Translations under genes and position numbers: made by a program
DNA from: JAIVJM01 sp963816985
GTDB taxonomy: Bacteria; Acidobacteriota; Blastocatellia; Pyrinomonadales; Pyrinomonadaceae
NCBI GenBank assembly: GCA_963816985.1
Contig: CAWFMF010000004.1
Coordinates: forward strand, 2,728,001 to 2,792,000
Direction of reading: 5' to 3'
DNA: 64,000 bases
Shown here: in pieces, positions 45,941 to 55,224 of the stretch
Numbering within the stretch: position 1 is the stretch's first letter
Layout of the letters: every line of letters starts with the position of its first letter
Notes under the pieces: model-generated
Databases searched by the model: none
The model's input: only the letters and a program-made list of their open reading frames with translations
What the model was told of the DNA's origin: nothing

Positions 45941-48900
45941 TTATTTCGGGAGGCCGACGCCTTCGAGGAGTTTGGCGAAGCGGGGGTCGGAGTGGAGCGG
46001 CGTGAGGCGTCGCCCGACTTTGAGGAGCACCATCCAGTTCGAGTGCTCTTCGTAAGACTGTTCGAGCAGGCGGAGCGCCTCTTCCTTCTCGCCGAGCCCG
46101 GTGTGGACGACGGCGAGGAGGAACGGCGCGACCTCGCCGCTGCGCGAGCGCGCTTCGAGTTCGACGAGCACGCGGCGGGCCGCCTCAGTCCTCCCAGACA
46201 CGGCGTAGGCGTGGCCGAGCGCGATGTCCACGAGCGGGTCGCGCGACATCTGCTTCGCCCTCTGGAGCGCGTCGAAGGCCTCGTCGTACTTCCCCTGCAA
46301 AGTGTAAATCTCGCCCATGTGGAGGTAGGAGGCGGCGTGGTTGGGGTCGCGGTCTATGGCCTCGCGGCTCTGCTCTAAAGCCTCTTCGTAGCGGCCCGCG
46401 GCGTAGAGCGACCAGGCGGTGCTCGACATGATGTTGGCCGACAGCGGGTCGAGCTCCTTGGCGGTCTTGTACTCTCCGAGCGCCTCTTCGAAGCGCGTCA
46501 TCGCCGTCAGGAAGTTGGCGTAGGCGAAGTGCGCCTCGGCGCTGTTCGGCTTGAGCTGGATGGCCCGCTTGTACTCGGCCTCCGCGCCGGGGAAGTCCCA
46601 GTCGTAGACGAAACGGATCGAGGCTAAGGGGACGTGCGCCGCCGCCATCGAGGGGTCAATCGAGAGCGCGCGGTTGGCGGCCTCGCGCGCTTTCGGGTAC
46701 GCCTCCTGCGGCGTCATCGCGCCGTAGGCGGGCAAGGAGCGGTAGGCCGAGGCGAGCCCGACGTAGGCGAGCGCGTAGTTCGGGTCGCGCGCGATGGCGA
46801 GGTTGAAGAGCTCGATGCTGCGCTTGAGGTCGTCGGGCCGCGCGCGGTTGCGGTGGTACTCGGCCTGCAAGTAGAGCTGGTAGGCCTCCGCGTTCTGCGT
46901 CTGGCGCTTGTTGAGCTGCTGCTCCTCGACGCCGGAGAGTTTCAGCCGGAGCCCGTCCAGAATCTCGCTCGCGATGTCCTGCTGGACGGTCATCAAGTCC
47001 GAGAACTTGCGGCTGTAACGCTCGCCCCAGAGCTGCGCGCCGTCCGAGACGCGCACCAAATCGGCCTGTATCAGGAGACGGTCTTCGCGCTTCGTGACGC
47101 GACCGACCAAGACGGCTCCGACGCCCAACTCCTTCCCGGCCACGCGCGGGTCAACGGTCTTGCCCTTGTAGCTGAAGGCGGTCGTGCGCGCCATGACGCG
47201 CAGGCCCGGCAGTTGCGAGAGCTGGTTGATGAGGTGCTCGGTCAACCCGTCCGAGAGGTACTCGGTGTCGGGGTCGGAGTTGACGTTGGCGAAGGGCAGC
47301 ACCGCGATTGAGTCTATCCCCGCGCTCGGCGTCCGGTTGAAGTAGAAGTAGGCGGCGACCGAAGAGAGCACGGCGAGCACGAGTCCGGCGGCGACGAGCG
47401 CGCGCGTGCGCGTCTTCTTCGCCGTCGTGCTCGAAGCGGCGGCGGTCGCCCGCTTGGCGCGCGGAACGTCGGTCACTTCTTCGCTCTCCGTCAGGTGAGC
47501 GGCGTGCGCCGTGTGTGCGTGCGTCGCGTGAGACTCCGGCAGAGCTTCCTGCTCGTCGTTGAGCGGGCGGCAGACGCGGCCCACGAGTTCCTGAAAACGC
47601 GGGTCGGTGCGGAGCCCGTCCAGACGCGGGTCAACGCGGATGTAGGTGAGGCCGACGGCGTGCTCGCGCTCGGCCCGCGCGAGCCACGCGAGCGCCTCGT
47701 CCCGTTCGTCGAGCAGAGTGTAGACGACGGCTATCTCGTAGGCCGTGACCCACTGCTCCTCGCGCCGCTCGATGAGGTCGTGGAGAATCTCGCGCGCGTC
47801 GGCCTCGCGCCCGCAGGCGGCGAGGACGTGCGCGTGCTTGGCGCGCGTCGTCGGCGTGTCGCCCGCGAAGGCGCGCTCCTGCTCGTTGACGGCGAGAGCC
47901 TCCTGATACATCCCTTTGCGCTCGTAAGACCAGCGCAGGACGATGTGCGTGGAGAGCGAGCCGGGGTCGAGTTCCAGAGCCCGCTTGCATTGCTCGATGG
48001 CCTCGTCGAAGCGTTGCGCGAAGAAGAGGACGTTGGCGACGCCGGTGGCGATGACGGGCGAGCGCGGCGAAAGCTCCTGCGCCTTCCTGATTTCGGCGAG
48101 CGCCTCTTCGTGGCGGCCCATCGCCGAGAGGTTGAAGGCGTACCAGCGGTGCGCGACCGGGTTGCCGGGCTTGAGTTCGATGGCGCGGCGCAGCTCTCGC
48201 TCAGCGCCCTCGCCGTCGCGGTCGTAGTAAGACATGATGAAGCCGAGCGAGGCGTGCGCTTCGGCCAGAGAGTCGTCGGCCTCGACGGCGCGAAGCGCGG
48301 CGCGCTTGGCGCGGCCCCAAGCGCCGTCGGGCGGCGGCTCGGCGTACCAGTTGAGCAGCGCGTAGCAGTCGGCCAGCTCGGCGTGCGCGAGCGCGAAGCG
48401 CGGGTCGCGCTCGACGGCGTGTTCGAGCCGTTCGATGGCCTGCCGCAAGCCTTCAGCCGTGCGCCGCGTCGAGAAATAGCGACCGGCGACGTAAAGCTGG
48501 TAAGCCTCCTCGTCCTCGGTCGGTCGCTTCGAAGGGGCCGCGCCGTCGCCGCCCGCCGCCTTCTGCGACTCGCCCCCGGCGGGGAAGAGGAGCGTCGGCT
48601 TGCGCTCCTGCGAATCGAGCTCGCCCGGCGCGGCGCTCGCGACGACCGCCGGGCGCGGCTCGACTTCCGCCGCCGCGTGAGCGCGCGAAGGCCCCTCGAA
48701 CTGCCGGACGCGCTCGACGATGATTTGGAAGCGCGGGTCTTCGCGCAGGGGATCGAAAACGGCGTCGGTGAGAATCCACGTCAGCCAGCCTTCGCGCTGG
48801 CGGTAGGACTCTTCGAGGCAGGCAAGCGCCTCGTCCTTCTGGCCGAGCGCGACGTGAACCATCGCGGTGTGGTAGGGCGAGACGAAGCGCTGCTTGCTCA

Positions 48901-51361
48901 ACTCCGTGAGCTGCGCCAGCGCGCCGCGCGCCTCTTCTTCCAGCCCCGCGAAACCGCACGCCTGCCCGTACAGGCCGAGGAAAGAGGGGCTTGAGCCCGA
49001 AAGGTCGCGCGCCCTGCGCGCCGCCTCGACCGCCTCCTCGTGCCTGCCGAGCACGGACGCCGCGCGGCTCTCGACGTAGAGCCCGATGATGAAGTCCGGG
49101 TCAATCTCGAAGACCTTCCGGTTCTGCGCCAGAGAGTCGTCGAAGCGCCGGGCCTGATAGTAAATCCAACCGGCGGCCTGATGGAGCGTCGGGGAGTCGG
49201 GGTCAATCTCCAGCGCGCGCCGCGCCTCGCGGTCGGCCTCGTCGAAGCGCCTGAGCGAAGTCAGGAGGAAGCCGTAGAACTGGTGCGCGGTCGCGTAGTT
49301 CGGGTTGAGCTCGACGGCGCGGCGGAGGTGGCGCTCGCTGGCCTGCCACTCCCACTGCGCGTGTTCGGCGAAGCCGAGCGCGGCGTAAGCCTCGGCGGAA
49401 GTGGGGTCGAGCGCGGCGGCGCGCGTCGCGGCCTCCTTCGCCGCGTCGTAGCACTCGCGCGGCGGCATCACGCCGAGGATGCCGAGCCAGTTGTAGTAGT
49501 CGGCGATGCCGCTGTGCGCCGCCGCGAACGAAGGGTCAATCGAGACCGCCTCGTAGAAGCAGGTGAGGGCCTTGGCGAAACCCTCCTCCGACATCGTGTT
49601 CCAGTGGATGCGCCCGCGCAGGTAAGCCTCGTAGGCTTCGGGGCTGTTCGTCCCGCGCCGTGCGAAGCGCGTCCGCTCCTCGCCCGTGAGCTGCGGGACA
49701 AGCTCCTTCGAGACCTTCTCGGCCAGAGAGTCGTGGAGCGTGAGGAGGTCGCCGTGCGTTTCGTCGAAGCGGCCTGCCCAAAGCGGCGCGCTCTGCTCGG
49801 TGCTGACGAGCTGGACGGTGACTCTCACGCGGTCGCCCGACTTCAGGATGTGCCCGTCGAGCACGTAGTCCACGCCCAGTTGGTGGCCCGCCGAGACCGG
49901 GTCGCTGTCCTCGCGCGTGAACCTCATCACCGAACTCGTCGGCCTCACCGTAATCGTCCTCATGTTGCTGAGGCGCGTGATGAGCGCGTCGGCGAGACCG
50001 ACGCCGAGGAAGTCGCCCGTGTCGTCGCCGACCGAGGATTGCAGGAGCTTGAAGGGGAGGACGGCGATTGACTTCTTCCACGTGGCCGCGTGCTCGCCGG
50101 AGGGATCGCGCGACTTCTGCTTCGAGGGAGAGAAGTAGGTCGGGGCCGAGATGGGCACGCCTTCCAGATAGCGGCGGATGTCGGCGGAGAACTCTTCGAC
50201 CGACGTGTAGCGCAGCAGCGGCTCTTTGCGCATCGCCTTCATCACTATCTGGTCGAGGCCGCGCGAGAGTTCACGCCGCAAGGTCTCGACGGTCGTGCCG
50301 CGATTCTTGCTCACCTGCTCCGGCGTCATCGTCACGGTGTGGCCGGAGCCGCCCGAAGATTCGACCTCCTCGGTGCGCCCGACCGCCGTGCTCGGCCTCT
50401 CCGGGTCTTCCTCGCAGACGACGCGCGCGATCTCGTGCGGGGCGCGGCCCGCGTAGCGGTACGGGTGGTGGCCCGTCAGGAGTTCGTAGAGCAGGACGCC
50501 GAGCGTGTAGAGGTCGCTCAGAGGCGTCGCCACCTCGCCGCGCAGTTGTTCGGGGCTCGCGTAGCGCGGCGTCATCATCCGCATCGCCGTCTGCGTCGGG
50601 TCAATGGTGTCGGCGGCGATGTCGGGGTTGAGGAGTTTGGCGATGCCGAAGTCCAGAAGCTTCGGCGTCCCGTCGGCGGTGACGAGGATGTTCGAGGGCT
50701 TGATGTCGCGGTGGATGACGAGGTTCTGGTGCGCGTAGTGCACCGCCGAGCAGACCTGCCGGAAGAGCTTGAGGCGCTGCGCGACGGTGCTCCGACCGTT
50801 GTCGCAGTAGCGGTCAACGGGCTGCCCCTGAATGTACTCCATGACGAAGTAAGGCAGGCCGTCGTCGGTCGTCCCGCCGTCGAGCAGGTGCGCGATGTTC
50901 GGGTGGTCTAAGGAGGCGAGAATCTGCCGCTCGTTGCGGAAACGCTTGAGGATGAACTCGGTGTCCATGCCGCGCTTCACCAGCTTGATGGCGACGCGCT
51001 TGTGGTACTCGTCGTCGGCGCGGACGGCGAGGTAAACCGTGCCCATGCCGCCCCGCCCAATCTCCCGCACCACCCGGTAAGCGCCGATGCGGCGGCCCGT
51101 CATCGGCGTCTCGTCCTCGACCTCGACGCCGACCTGTTCGGCGACCGCCCGCCCGATGCCCGTCACCTGCCGCACGTCGAAGGCGGGCGCGGCGATGAAG
51201 GCCCCGGCCTCCTCGTCGTTGCGCAGAAGGTTCTCGACCTCCGAGCGCAACGCGGCGTCCCGTCCGCACACGTCAGACAGAAAGTCGTCGCGCTCGTCCT
51301 GAGGGATGTCGAGCGCCCGCCCGAAGATTTCCTCGACTAATTTCCAGCGTTCGGGGGACAT
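45941..51361 (-). CDS. Giant Ser/Thr protein kinase with three TPR sensor modules
   Basis: 1806 residues. Kinase domain about 90-350: glycine loop IGRGGMGTVYLA, Lys in VAIKLVKRG, catalytic HRDIKPSNILV and DFGIAKLL. After the kinase comes a TolB/adenylate-cyclase-like N-terminal module (KKSIAVLPFKLLQSS) with TPR units, then a second TPR block, then one membrane span near residue 1330 (LVAAGLVLAVLSSVAAYFYF), then another SIAVLPF module (DSIAVLPFANVNSDPD) and a third TPR block. Each block ends with a similar tail (DPRFQ/DPRFAKLL). The known plan in Acidobacteriota is kinase-span-one module; here modules are multiplied on both sides of the membrane. The sigma factor gene just upstream is probably its partner. 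Confidence 0.9.
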   Translation of the reverse strand: MSPERWKLVEEIFGRALDIPQDERDDFLSDVCGRDAALRSEVENLLRNDEEAGAFIAAPAFDVRQVTGIGRAVAEQVGVEVEDETPMTGRRIGAYRVVREIGRGGMGTVYLAVRADDEYHKRVAIKLVKRGMDTEFILKRFRNERQILASLDHPNIAHLLDGGTTDDGLPYFVMEYIQGQPVDRYCDNGRSTVAQRLKLFRQVCSAVHYAHQNLVIHRDIKPSNILVTADGTPKLLDFGIAKLLNPDIAADTIDPTQTAMRMMTPRYASPEQLRGEVATPLSDLYTLGVLLYELLTGHHPYRYAGRAPHEIARVVCEEDPERPSTAVGRTEEVESSGGSGHTVTMTPEQVSKNRGTTVETLRRELSRGLDQIVMKAMRKEPLLRYTSVEEFSADIRRYLEGVPISAPTYFSPSKQKSRDPSGEHAATWKKSIAVLPFKLLQSSVGDDTGDFLGVGLADALITRLSNMRTITVRPTSSVMRFTREDSDPVSAGHQLGVDYVLDGHILKSGDRVRVTVQLVSTEQSAPLWAGRFDETHGDLLTLHDSLAEKVSKELVPQLTGEERTRFARRGTNSPEAYEAYLRGRIHWNTMSEEGFAKALTCFYEAVSIDPSFAAAHSGIADYYNWLGILGVMPPRECYDAAKEAATRAAALDPTSAEAYAALGFAEHAQWEWQASERHLRRAVELNPNYATAHQFYGFLLTSLRRFDEADREARRALEIDPDSPTLHQAAGWIYYQARRFDDSLAQNRKVFEIDPDFIIGLYVESRAASVLGRHEEAVEAARRARDLSGSSPSFLGLYGQACGFAGLEEEARGALAQLTELSKQRFVSPYHTAMVHVALGQKDEALACLEESYRQREGWLTWILTDAVFDPLREDPRFQIIVERVRQFEGPSRAHAAAEVEPRPAVVASAAPGELDSQERKPTLLFPAGGESQKAAGGDGAAPSKRPTEDEEAYQLYVAGRYFSTRRTAEGLRQAIERLEHAVERDPRFALAHAELADCYALLNWYAEPPPDGAWGRAKRAALRAVEADDSLAEAHASLGFIMSYYDRDGEGAERELRRAIELKPGNPVAHRWYAFNLSAMGRHEEALAEIRKAQELSPRSPVIATGVANVLFFAQRFDEAIEQCKRALELDPGSLSTHIVLRWSYERKGMYQEALAVNEQERAFAGDTPTTRAKHAHVLAACGREADAREILHDLIERREEQWVTAYEIAVVYTLLDERDEALAWLARAEREHAVGLTYIRVDPRLDGLRTDPRFQELVGRVCRPLNDEQEALPESHATHAHTAHAAHLTESEEVTDVPRAKRATAAASSTTAKKTRTRALVAAGLVLAVLSSVAAYFYFNRTPSAGIDSIAVLPFANVNSDPDTEYLSDGLTEHLINQLSQLPGLRVMARTTAFSYKGKTVDPRVAGKELGVGAVLVGRVTKREDRLLIQADLVRVSDGAQLWGERYSRKFSDLMTVQQDIASEILDGLRLKLSGVEEQQLNKRQTQNAEAYQLYLQAEYHRNRARPDDLKRSIELFNLAIARDPNYALAYVGLASAYRSLPAYGAMTPQEAYPKAREAANRALSIDPSMAAAHVPLASIRFVYDWDFPGAEAEYKRAIQLKPNSAEAHFAYANFLTAMTRFEEALGEYKTAKELDPLSANIMSSTAWSLYAAGRYEEALEQSREAIDRDPNHAASYLHMGEIYTLQGKYDEAFDALQRAKQMSRDPLVDIALGHAYAVSGRTEAARRVLVELEARSRSGEVAPFLLAVVHTGLGEKEEALRLLEQSYEEHSNWMVLLKVGRRLTPLHSDPRFAKLLEGVGLPK

Positions 51362-51368
51362 AGAAAAA

Positions 51369-51476
51369 CAGTGACAGGTGACAAGTGACGAGTGACAGGA
51401 AAAAGCCCGGAGGGAAGAACCAAGTCACGCGCCAGAGGATTTTATCTTGTCACCTGTCACTTGTCACTTGTCACTG
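51369..51476. repeat. Heptad hairpin, GTGACAG type
   Basis: Arms 51369-51398 and 51446-51476 carry four TGACAGG/TGACAAG units each and pair with a few mismatches. It fills the gap between the sigma factor and kinase genes. The sigma factor stop codon (51471-51473) is inside the right arm. Confidence 0.93.
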
Positions 51477-52046
51477 ATTTTGAATCTGCCCGTAGAGCCA
51501 TGCGCGCGCCATGCGCCACTGGCGCGTGACGGTGGCCGTGCCGATGCCCAAGACCTCGGCGGTCTCCTCGATGGAGAGGCCGCCGAAGAACCTCAGCTCG
51601 ACGATGCGGCTCTTCTGCGGGTCAATCTCGGAGAGCTGGTTCAGGGCGTCGTCCAGCGCGACCATCTCTTCGGCCCGCGCGTCCGAGACGATGGCCGCCT
51701 CGTTGTCGTCGAGCGAGAGCTTCACTCCGCCCGAACCGCGCTTGGCCGCCATGTGCGTGCGCGCGTGGTCAACGAGGATGCGGCGCATGGCCTGCGCGGC
51801 GACGCCGTAGAAGTGCGCGCGGTTCTGCCACTGCACCTCCCTCTGGTCAATGAGTTTGAGGTAGGCTTCGTGGACGAGCGCCGTCGCCTGCAAAGTGTGG
51901 TCGGAGCGCTCGCGCCGCAGGTAGCGGGCGGCCAACTGGTGCAACTCGCGGTAGACGAGCGGCAGCAACTGCTCCAGCGCGTCGCGGTCGCCGTTGCTCC
52001 AATTGAGAAGCAGTTGGGTGACATCCGGGGTCTGGGGGTTGCTCAT
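51471..52046 (-). CDS. ECF-type RNA polymerase sigma factor (TIGR02999 type)
   Basis: 191 residues. Region 2 ([53 protein letters not shown]) and region 4 ([34 protein letters not shown]) match the TIGR02999 family common in Acidobacteriota and Planctomycetes, often encoded beside Ser/Thr kinases that may phosphorylate it. No anti-sigma gene is seen. The kinase gene follows after a 109-bp gap made of a heptad hairpin. The last codons and stop lie in that hairpin. Target promoters are unknown. Confidence 0.94.
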   Translation of the reverse strand: MSNPQTPDVTQLLLNWSNGDRDALEQLLPLVYRELHQLAARYLRRERSDHTLQATALVHEAYLKLIDQREVQWQNRAHFYGVAAQAMRRILVDHARTHMAAKRGSGGVKLSLDDNEAAIVSDARAEEMVALDDALNQLSEIDPQKSRIVELRFFGGLSIEETAEVLGIGTATVTRQWRMARAWLYGQIQNQ

Positions 52047-52519
52047 AAACGCACGAAGCTCTACGCAACAATCGCCTTTAAATTACCGACCCGCAGAGAA
52101 TAGAAACTGTCCCCCGCCAAGTCAACCACGCCGCCCGCAAAACCTGTGCGGAACCCGGACACCCGCCGCGCCGGTTTGACTCCGAGGCCGGTAAGGGTGC
52201 TATTTTCTCGCCCGACGTGTGGGATGTTTCAACGCCCGAAAGCGTTCGTCGGTAAATGTCGGCGGTCTGAGAGAAGCATCGCGGAGGGGCGCGGAAGTGG
52301 GCGTAAGTTGTTGATATCTCAGCGGGATAATCGGCGGGGGCGGGCGAGCCGGGGGGCTTCGGTTTGCATCTAAGTGAGAAATGAAGAATAGTAGAAGGGT
52401 TTAATCAGGAGTCCGGGAGAGGGCCGCGGGTGGTGTGGAGGCGGCGGATAAACGGCGGGGGAATTTGAGGGTCTAAGGCCCCGGCGGCGGGGCGTTGAAG
52501 GTTGGACGAAGGAAGATTA
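52047..52519. other. Intergenic region upstream of topA
   Basis: 473 bases between divergent genes, so promoters of the sigma factor and topA should lie here. I see no repeat, RNA gene or convincing -35/-10 pair. The topA ribosome site AAGGAAG is at about 52508-52514. Confidence 0.35.
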
Positions 52520-55063
52520 ATGGCAAAGAATCTGGTGGTGGTTGAGTCGCCGGCGAAGGCGAAGACGATTAATAAGTATCTGGGTTCGGATTACAAAGTG
52601 ATGGCCTCCTACGGCCACATCAAGGATTTGCCGTCGAAGGGCCTGGGCGTTGATGTTGATAACAATTTCGAGCCGACCTACGAAGTCACCGACAAGGCCA
52701 AGCGGCACGTCGCGGAGTTGAAGAAGGCGGCGCGCGAGGCCGAAACCATCTACCTCGCAGCCGACCCCGACCGCGAAGGCGAGGCCATCTGTATGCACCT
52801 CGCCGAAGAGATCGTCCCGAAGAGGCCGAAGAAGCCCTCGTTCCGCGTGATGTTCAACGAGATCACGAAGCGCGCGGTGCAGGAGGCCTTCGAGCACCCG
52901 AAGGAGGTTGACCGCAACCTCGTGGACGCGCAGCAGGCGCGGCGCGTGCTCGACCGTCTGGTGGGCTACAAGGTTTCTCCTTTGCTGTGTAAGACCGTGG
53001 GCGGAAAGCTCTCGGCGGGACGCGTCCAGTCGGTCGCGCTCCGCATGGTCGTCGAGCGCGAGCGCGACATCGAGAAGTTCGTCAAGACCGAGTACTGGAC
53101 GATTGCGGCGAACCTCTCGGCGAAGTTGCCCCCGGCGTTTGACGCGCGGCTCTGGAAGGTCGGCGAGCAGACCGTCAAGACCGGCGGCTTCGATCAGGAC
53201 GTGAAGAAGACGGAAATCCTCATCGGCGACGAGGCGAGCGCGCAGGCTCTCGTTAAGGAAGCCGAGGGCGAGCAGTACGTCGTCAGCGAAGTCACGACCA
53301 AGGAGCGCAAGCGGAATCCTGTCCCGCCCTTCATCACTTCGAAGTTGCAGCAGGAGGCTTCCAGAAAACTCGGCTTCGCGGTCAAGAAGACGATGATGCT
53401 CGCGCAGAGGCTCTACGAGGGCGTGGAACTCGGCGCGGAAGGCTCGGTCGGTCTCATCACCTACATGAGGACGGACTCGACGCGCGTCTCCGAGGCGGCA
53501 TTGGGCGAGGTGCGCGATTTTGTCCGGCAGCAGTACGGCGACGAGTACCTGCCGGAGAAGGCGATTCACTACCGCTCGAAGAAGGACGCGCAGGACGCGC
53601 ACGAAGCCATCCGCCCGACGGACGTGGCGCGCACGCCCGAATCGGTCGCCGGGTATTTAGGCAAGGACGAATTGAAACTCTACCGGCTCATCTGGCAACG
53701 CTCGGTCGCCTCGCAGATGAACCCGGCGGTCTTCGACCAGACGACGATTGACATCAACGCCGGTCGCCTTTTGTTCCGCGCTTCGGGCTCCGTCCTGAAG
53801 TTCGACGGCTTCCTCAAAGTTTATGAAGAGGGGCGCGACGAGAAGACGGACGAGGACGAGGAGGCCGCGCGCAAACTCCCGCTCGTCGAGCGCGGCGAGA
53901 ACTTGAAGCTCAACGGCGTCACGCCCGAACAGCATTTCACCGAGCCGCCGCCGCGCTACACCGAGGCGACGCTCGTCAAGGCTCTGGAAGAGAAGGGCAT
54001 CGGTCGGCCTTCGACTTACGCGGCGATTATGACGACGATTCAGGATCGCGAGTACGTCGAGAGGGTCGAGGGGCGCTTCCACCCGACGGCGTTGGGCACG
54101 ACCGTCAACGACCTCCTCGTCGCCAGCTTCGACGACCTCTTCAACGAGTCTTACACGGCGCGGATGGAGGAGGAGTTGGACGAGATTGAAGAAGGCAAGC
54201 TGAAGTGGACGGACGCGCTCCACGAGTTCTACGGCAAGTTCGCCGTTGACTTGAAGACCGCCGAGGCCGCGATGAAGGCCGCCAAGCAGCAGGCCATCCC
54301 GACCGACGAAATTTGCGAGAACTGCGGCTCCGGCATGGTCATCAAGTTCGGTCGCTTCGGACAGTTCCTCGCCTGCTCGAACTATCCCGAATGTCGCACG
54401 ACGCGCGAGGTGGCGAAGCCGCAGGGCGCAAGCGCTTCGGCCTCGAAAGAGGAAGGCGTCTCGGCGGCGGGCGGCGAAGGTGCGGCGGAGGCCGAAGAGG
54501 AGTGCGACCTCTGCGGCAAGCCGATGGCTTTGAAGCGCGGTCGCTTCGGCCAGTTCCTCGGCTGCACGGGCTACCCCGAATGCCGCAACATCCGCAAGAT
54601 CAGCAAGGCCGGGAAGGTCGCGCCCGCGCCCGTCCCCATCGAAGGCGAGACGTGCCCCGTGGACGGCGCGCAGCTCGTCCGCCGTCACGGCCCTTACGGC
54701 GAATTTACGTCGTGCGCCAACTACCCTTCGTGCAAGTACATCAAGCGCGAGACGACGGGCGTCGCCTGCGCCAAGCCCGGTTGCAAGGGCGAGATCGTCG
54801 TCAAGAAGTCGAAGCGCGGTAAAATCTTCTACGGCTGCTCGGAGTATCCGAAGTGCGACGCGGTCTACTGGGACAAGCCCATCTCGGAGCCCTGCCCGAA
54901 GTGCAACGCGCCGTTCGTCCTTGAGAAGACGACGAAGAAGGGCACGACGCGCCACTGCGCCGTCGAGGGCTGCGGCTACCGCGAAGAGCCTCTGGCGGAA
55001 GGCGCGGGCGCGCAGCCGCCGGCCACACGACGCGGCGGAGACGAGGGCCGCGCCGCCAGTTGA
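52520..55063 (+). CDS. topA: DNA topoisomerase I (type IA)
   Basis: 847 residues from the ATG at 52520, with AAGGAAG a few bases upstream; the in-frame TTG at 52502 is unlikely. The Toprim domain (VVVESPAKAKTINKYLG, ADPDREGEAICMHLAEE) comes first, then the central gate with the active-site Tyr near residue 315 (LITYMRTDSTRVS), DAHEAIRPTD and GIGRPSTYAAIM. The C-terminal part has five Cys4 zinc ribbons (CENCGSGMVIKFGRFGQFL, CDLCGKPM, CPVDGAQL, CAKPGCKG, CPKCNAPF). It relaxes negative supercoils. Length and domain order are normal. It is probably transcribed alone or with the following peptidase gene. Confidence 0.98.
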   Translation: MAKNLVVVESPAKAKTINKYLGSDYKVMASYGHIKDLPSKGLGVDVDNNFEPTYEVTDKAKRHVAELKKAAREAETIYLAADPDREGEAICMHLAEEIVPKRPKKPSFRVMFNEITKRAVQEAFEHPKEVDRNLVDAQQARRVLDRLVGYKVSPLLCKTVGGKLSAGRVQSVALRMVVERERDIEKFVKTEYWTIAANLSAKLPPAFDARLWKVGEQTVKTGGFDQDVKKTEILIGDEASAQALVKEAEGEQYVVSEVTTKERKRNPVPPFITSKLQQEASRKLGFAVKKTMMLAQRLYEGVELGAEGSVGLITYMRTDSTRVSEAALGEVRDFVRQQYGDEYLPEKAIHYRSKKDAQDAHEAIRPTDVARTPESVAGYLGKDELKLYRLIWQRSVASQMNPAVFDQTTIDINAGRLLFRASGSVLKFDGFLKVYEEGRDEKTDEDEEAARKLPLVERGENLKLNGVTPEQHFTEPPPRYTEATLVKALEEKGIGRPSTYAAIMTTIQDREYVERVEGRFHPTALGTTVNDLLVASFDDLFNESYTARMEEELDEIEEGKLKWTDALHEFYGKFAVDLKTAEAAMKAAKQQAIPTDEICENCGSGMVIKFGRFGQFLACSNYPECRTTREVAKPQGASASASKEEGVSAAGGEGAAEAEEECDLCGKPMALKRGRFGQFLGCTGYPECRNIRKISKAGKVAPAPVPIEGETCPVDGAQLVRRHGPYGEFTSCANYPSCKYIKRETTGVACAKPGCKGEIVVKKSKRGKIFYGCSEYPKCDAVYWDKPISEPCPKCNAPFVLEKTTKKGTTRHCAVEGCGYREEPLAEGAGAQPPATRRGGDEGRAAS

Positions 55064-55224
55064 AACGGCGTCGGATTTGATTTGCGGACGGGGGATGAGT
55101 TAACTTGCTCATCCTCCGTTTTTTTTCGCCCAAAGGAATTATCAAAGACTTAAAGAGATTCGCTCGGTCGCCGTCCGTCCGTCCCTCGACCGCGCAAAAC
55201 GACTTCAGGAGGCCCGTCCCACAG

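Noticed and set aside
45941..51361. Two or three separate genes rather than one giant kinase
   Set aside because: The frame is open throughout with no internal ribosome site or stop, and module linkers are Pro/Ala-rich without frame breaks.
52047..52519. Structured RNA or riboswitch upstream of topA
   Set aside because: No recognisable conserved core or convincing stem set was found by eye.
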